This document shows positions 61,191 to 64,000 of a stretch of 64,000 nt of DNA, piece after piece. A program made the translations under genes and the position numbers. The stretch comes from Sulfurospirillum sp. (GTDB taxonomy: Bacteria > Campylobacterota > Campylobacteria > Campylobacterales > Arcobacteraceae), in the NCBI GenBank assembly GCA_030491005.1, contig JAKZMJ010000001.1, positions 1-64,000 on the forward strand. The letters run 5' to 3'. Each line of letters opens with the position of its first letter. The first letter of the stretch is position 1. The notes beneath the pieces are model-generated. The model ran no database searches. It was not told the DNA's origin and saw nothing but the letters and a program-made list of their open reading frames with translations.

Positions 61191-61317
61191 AACAATTTCC
61201 TTGTGTATTAAATTTGGGTTTAGCCTCTGTGTCCCTTAATGTTTTATAAACACAACCCATACCAGGATTGACACATGAGAGGTACTAATATAAAATTAGA
61301 ACGAATATTTTATCTAA
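61191..61317 (-). promoter_or_regulatory. rpsB promoter and 5' leader
   Basis: A TTAGATAAAAT motif on the minus strand (complement of 61307-61317) is a likely -10 region, giving a leader of roughly 110 bases. Within it TGGGTT at 61254-61259 pairs with AACCCA (complement of 61215-61220), and GTGT pairs with ACAC immediately inside, with one bulge. This could be a ribosomal-protein autoregulatory hairpin. Confidence 0.4.
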
Positions 61318-61428
61318 GATATATTTAATATTTGTTTAAACAAAATAAAATGATCAAAAATAAGGCTTAAATTTAGGAATTCAAATTTTTACTAATATAT
61401 TCTAAGATTATTTTTATCCAAGCTTAGC

Positions 61429-61434
61429 TATAAT
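61429..61434 (+). promoter_or_regulatory. -10 box for ilvC
   Basis: TATAAT lies 27 bases before the ilvC ATG in T-rich DNA (TATTTTTATCCAAGC upstream). Confidence 0.6.
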
Positions 61435-61439
61435 TCTGA

Positions 61440-62483
<1,044 letters not shown>

Positions 62484-62529
62484 ACTAATTTAGATTATAA
62501 GTAAAATAAAGTTTGATACTAAAAATACA

Positions 62530-62565
62530 AATAAGTAAGAAGATGTTAAATAATTCTTACTTATT
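62530..62565 (+). terminator. Hairpin after ilvC
   Basis: A 12-bp perfect stem (AATAAGTAAGAA at 62530-62541 with its complement at 62554-62565) encloses a 12-base loop. It lies 46 bases after the ilvC stop. The following U run is weak (GTTTA), so it is a likely, not certain, terminator. Confidence 0.5.
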
Positions 62566-62580
62566 GTTTACTGGCATTAT

Positions 62581-63564
62581 ATGAAAAAACAAAACAAAAC
62601 TAATACTAAAAAAGTTACTGTAAAAAAATCTAAAAGCAAAATTATTAATATAGTTTTATTTATACTTGTATTATTTTTAAGCTTTACTATATATTTTATT
62701 TTAATAGAAAAAGAAAATATTATTAAAAAAAATGAAATGGCAAAGTCTATAATAAAGAAAGAGAAAGAAAAAATTGAAAAATATACAAAAGAATTATATA
62801 AAGAATATGTTGAAATAAAACAAGAAAAAAAAATTCCAAATATCAAAAATAATAAAGAAAAAAATATAATAAAAAAAGAAATAAAAAAATATATAATAAA
62901 AAAACCTAGAATAACAAAAGCAAAACTAGCTATAATTATAGATGATGTAACAACACAAACACAAGTAAATAGAATACTTAACTTAGGATATAGAGTTAAT
63001 ATTTCATTTTTACCTCCAACAAAAAAACATAAAAATTCAGCAAAAATAGCACAAAAACTACCTTTTCATATAGTTCATCTACCATTAGAAGCAAACTCTT
63101 TTTTAGGAAATGAAGAGAATACTTTAAAAGTTACACATTCATATGAGATAATTGAAAAAAGAATAAAACAAATTAGAAAGTGGTATCCAAATGCTAAATA
63201 TACTAATAATCACACAGGAAGTAAATTTACATCAGATGATAAAAGTATGAATAAATTAATGAAAGCTTTAAAAAAATATAATTTTGTTTTTCTTGATAGT
63301 AGAACTAGTTCTAAAACTCTTGGAAAAAAATATTCTAAAAAATATAATATGCCTTATCTCGCAAGAAATGTTTTTTTAGATAATGAAGTTAATAGTAAAG
63401 CTATAAAAAAACAATTTAAAAAAGTAATATATATCGCAAAAAAACAAGGCTATGCAATAGCTATTGCTCATCCACACTTAATTACTCTTAAAACTATTGA
63501 AAAATATAAATATTTACTAAAAGATTTAGATTTAGTTTATATTAATAAAATTCCTACAAAGTAG
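62581..63564 (+). CDS. Divergent polysaccharide deacetylase family protein
   Basis: This 327-residue protein has a basic N-terminus and one membrane anchor (IINIVLFILVLFLSFTIYFI, about residues 21-40), a lysine/glutamate-rich coiled region to about 115, then the periplasmic catalytic domain: KLAIIIDDVTTQ, RVNISFLPPTKK, HIVHLPLEAN, TNNHTGSKFT and LDSRTSSKTLGKK. This matches the DUF610-type divergent deacetylases, which may act on peptidoglycan or surface sugars. It begins 16 bases after the ilvC hairpin and is followed at six bases by dprA. Confidence 0.8.
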   Translation: MKKQNKTNTKKVTVKKSKSKIINIVLFILVLFLSFTIYFILIEKENIIKKNEMAKSIIKKEKEKIEKYTKELYKEYVEIKQEKKIPNIKNNKEKNIIKKEIKKYIIKKPRITKAKLAIIIDDVTTQTQVNRILNLGYRVNISFLPPTKKHKNSAKIAQKLPFHIVHLPLEANSFLGNEENTLKVTHSYEIIEKRIKQIRKWYPNAKYTNNHTGSKFTSDDKSMNKLMKALKKYNFVFLDSRTSSKTLGKKYSKKYNMPYLARNVFLDNEVNSKAIKKQFKKVIYIAKKQGYAIAIAHPHLITLKTIEKYKYLLKDLDLVYINKIPTK

Positions 63565-63570
63565 TTTTAA

Positions 63571-64000
63571 ATGATTAAAAAAATAGATTTTCATATACCT
63601 AAATTAGAAGTAATGAAAAAATACCCTAAAGATTTATACTATATTGGAAATACCGATTTATTAGAAAAAACAAAAGTTTCTATTGTGGGAAGTCGTTCAC
63701 CTAACCAATATTCTTGTGGCTTAATTCATCAAATTTCAAGTAAATTATCCAAAGTAGGAATTTGTATAATTAGTGGTGGAGCAATAGGAGTTGATACCAT
63801 TGCACACAAAGCTGCTAATATTAATAATACTATTATGGTAGCAGGTACTGGCTTAGATAAACGATATCCTAGTATTAATACAAATATGATTAAAGATATT
63901 GAAAAAAATGCCTTAGTTTTAAGTCAATTTGAAGCGGGAGTACCATCTAATCGTTGGAATTTTCCTATTCGTAATGAATTAGTTGTTGCATTAGGAGAGG
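63571..64000 (+). CDS. dprA: DNA processing protein DprA, 5' part
   Basis: The window contains the first 143 codons or so; the gene continues past the right edge. The visible part has VSIVGSRSPNQYSCGLI, ISGGAIGVDTIAHKAA and the TMVAGTGLDKRYP-like stretch with NRWNFPIRNELV, which are the conserved Rossmann-fold blocks of DprA. The protein loads RecA on incoming single-stranded DNA during natural transformation. It begins six bases after the deacetylase gene. Confidence 0.92.
   Translation, partial: MIKKIDFHIPKLEVMKKYPKDLYYIGNTDLLEKTKVSIVGSRSPNQYSCGLIHQISSKLSKVGICIISGGAIGVDTIAHKAANINNTIMVAGTGLDKRYPSINTNMIKDIEKNALVLSQFEAGVPSNRWNFPIRNELVVALGE

Overview
The window is a strongly AT-rich stretch of chromosome that looks like a member of the Campylobacterota, most likely an Arcobacter-type organism. 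The evidence is the divergent fdxA/ahpC pair, the oorDABC 2-oxoglutarate oxidoreductase operon, the yceD-rpmF-plsX-fabH cluster, the rpsB-tsf-lolD-like-gmk order, short intergenic gaps and TATAAT-type promoters in T-rich DNA. No rRNA, intact tRNA or CRISPR array is present.

Layout. Bases 1-529 hold the start of an integrase that runs off the left edge, and a fragment shaped like the 3' end of a tRNA (268-292) that looks like an attachment-site remnant; an integrated element probably lies to the left. Two small genes follow, then a complete IS5-like insertion sequence with a 5-bp target duplication (1248-2733). Bases 2850-9994 carry the accessory parts of a 'quinoprotein relay' system: a PQQ-type ABC binding protein, a DUF302 protein, a PedF-type cytochrome c, a family-3 binding protein, a SoxYZ-like carrier and a zinc metallohydrolase. 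An SsuABC/TauABC-like importer is transcribed away from them. A perfect 20-bp inverted repeat with back-to-back TATAAT boxes separates the two directions. No quinoprotein dehydrogenase or pqq gene is in the window.

From 10.0 to 30.4 kb the content is mostly housekeeping: phzF-like, ahpC with two tandem ferredoxins, ndk, yceD-rpmF-plsX-fabH, oorDABC, a tRNA-methyltransferase-like gene, trpC, a DUF2157/GDYXXLXY pair, a HugZ-like protein, bioD and clpS-clpA. A second insertion sequence sits beside ykgJ, bracketed by a 114-bp duplication of the start of that gene. Bases 30.5-35.5 kb separate clpS-clpA from aat, its usual N-end-rule partner. This accessory block holds a cytochrome c lipoprotein and a 1.15-kb direct repeat whose two decaying copies flank a zeta-toxin kinase, an unknown protein and a class III Fic protein.

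Bases 36.2-45.3 kb hold xth, an mnmC-like methyltransferase, a complete six-gene phenol-hydroxylase-type diiron monooxygenase operon (dmpKLMNOP order) and a convergent ABC importer that may take up its substrate. From 45.4 kb to the end the content is core again: a nucleotide-sugar dehydrogenase and phosphohexomutase, ileS with a small membrane protein, a NifU-like protein, an unknown protein and murE, then modABC, znuCB-like genes, rpsB-tsf-lolD-like-gmk, ilvC, a divergent polysaccharide deacetylase and the start of dprA.

The parts most worth following up are the quinoprotein relay cluster with its symmetric divergent promoter, the duplicated toxin block inside the N-end-rule locus, and the phenol-hydroxylase operon in this phylum.
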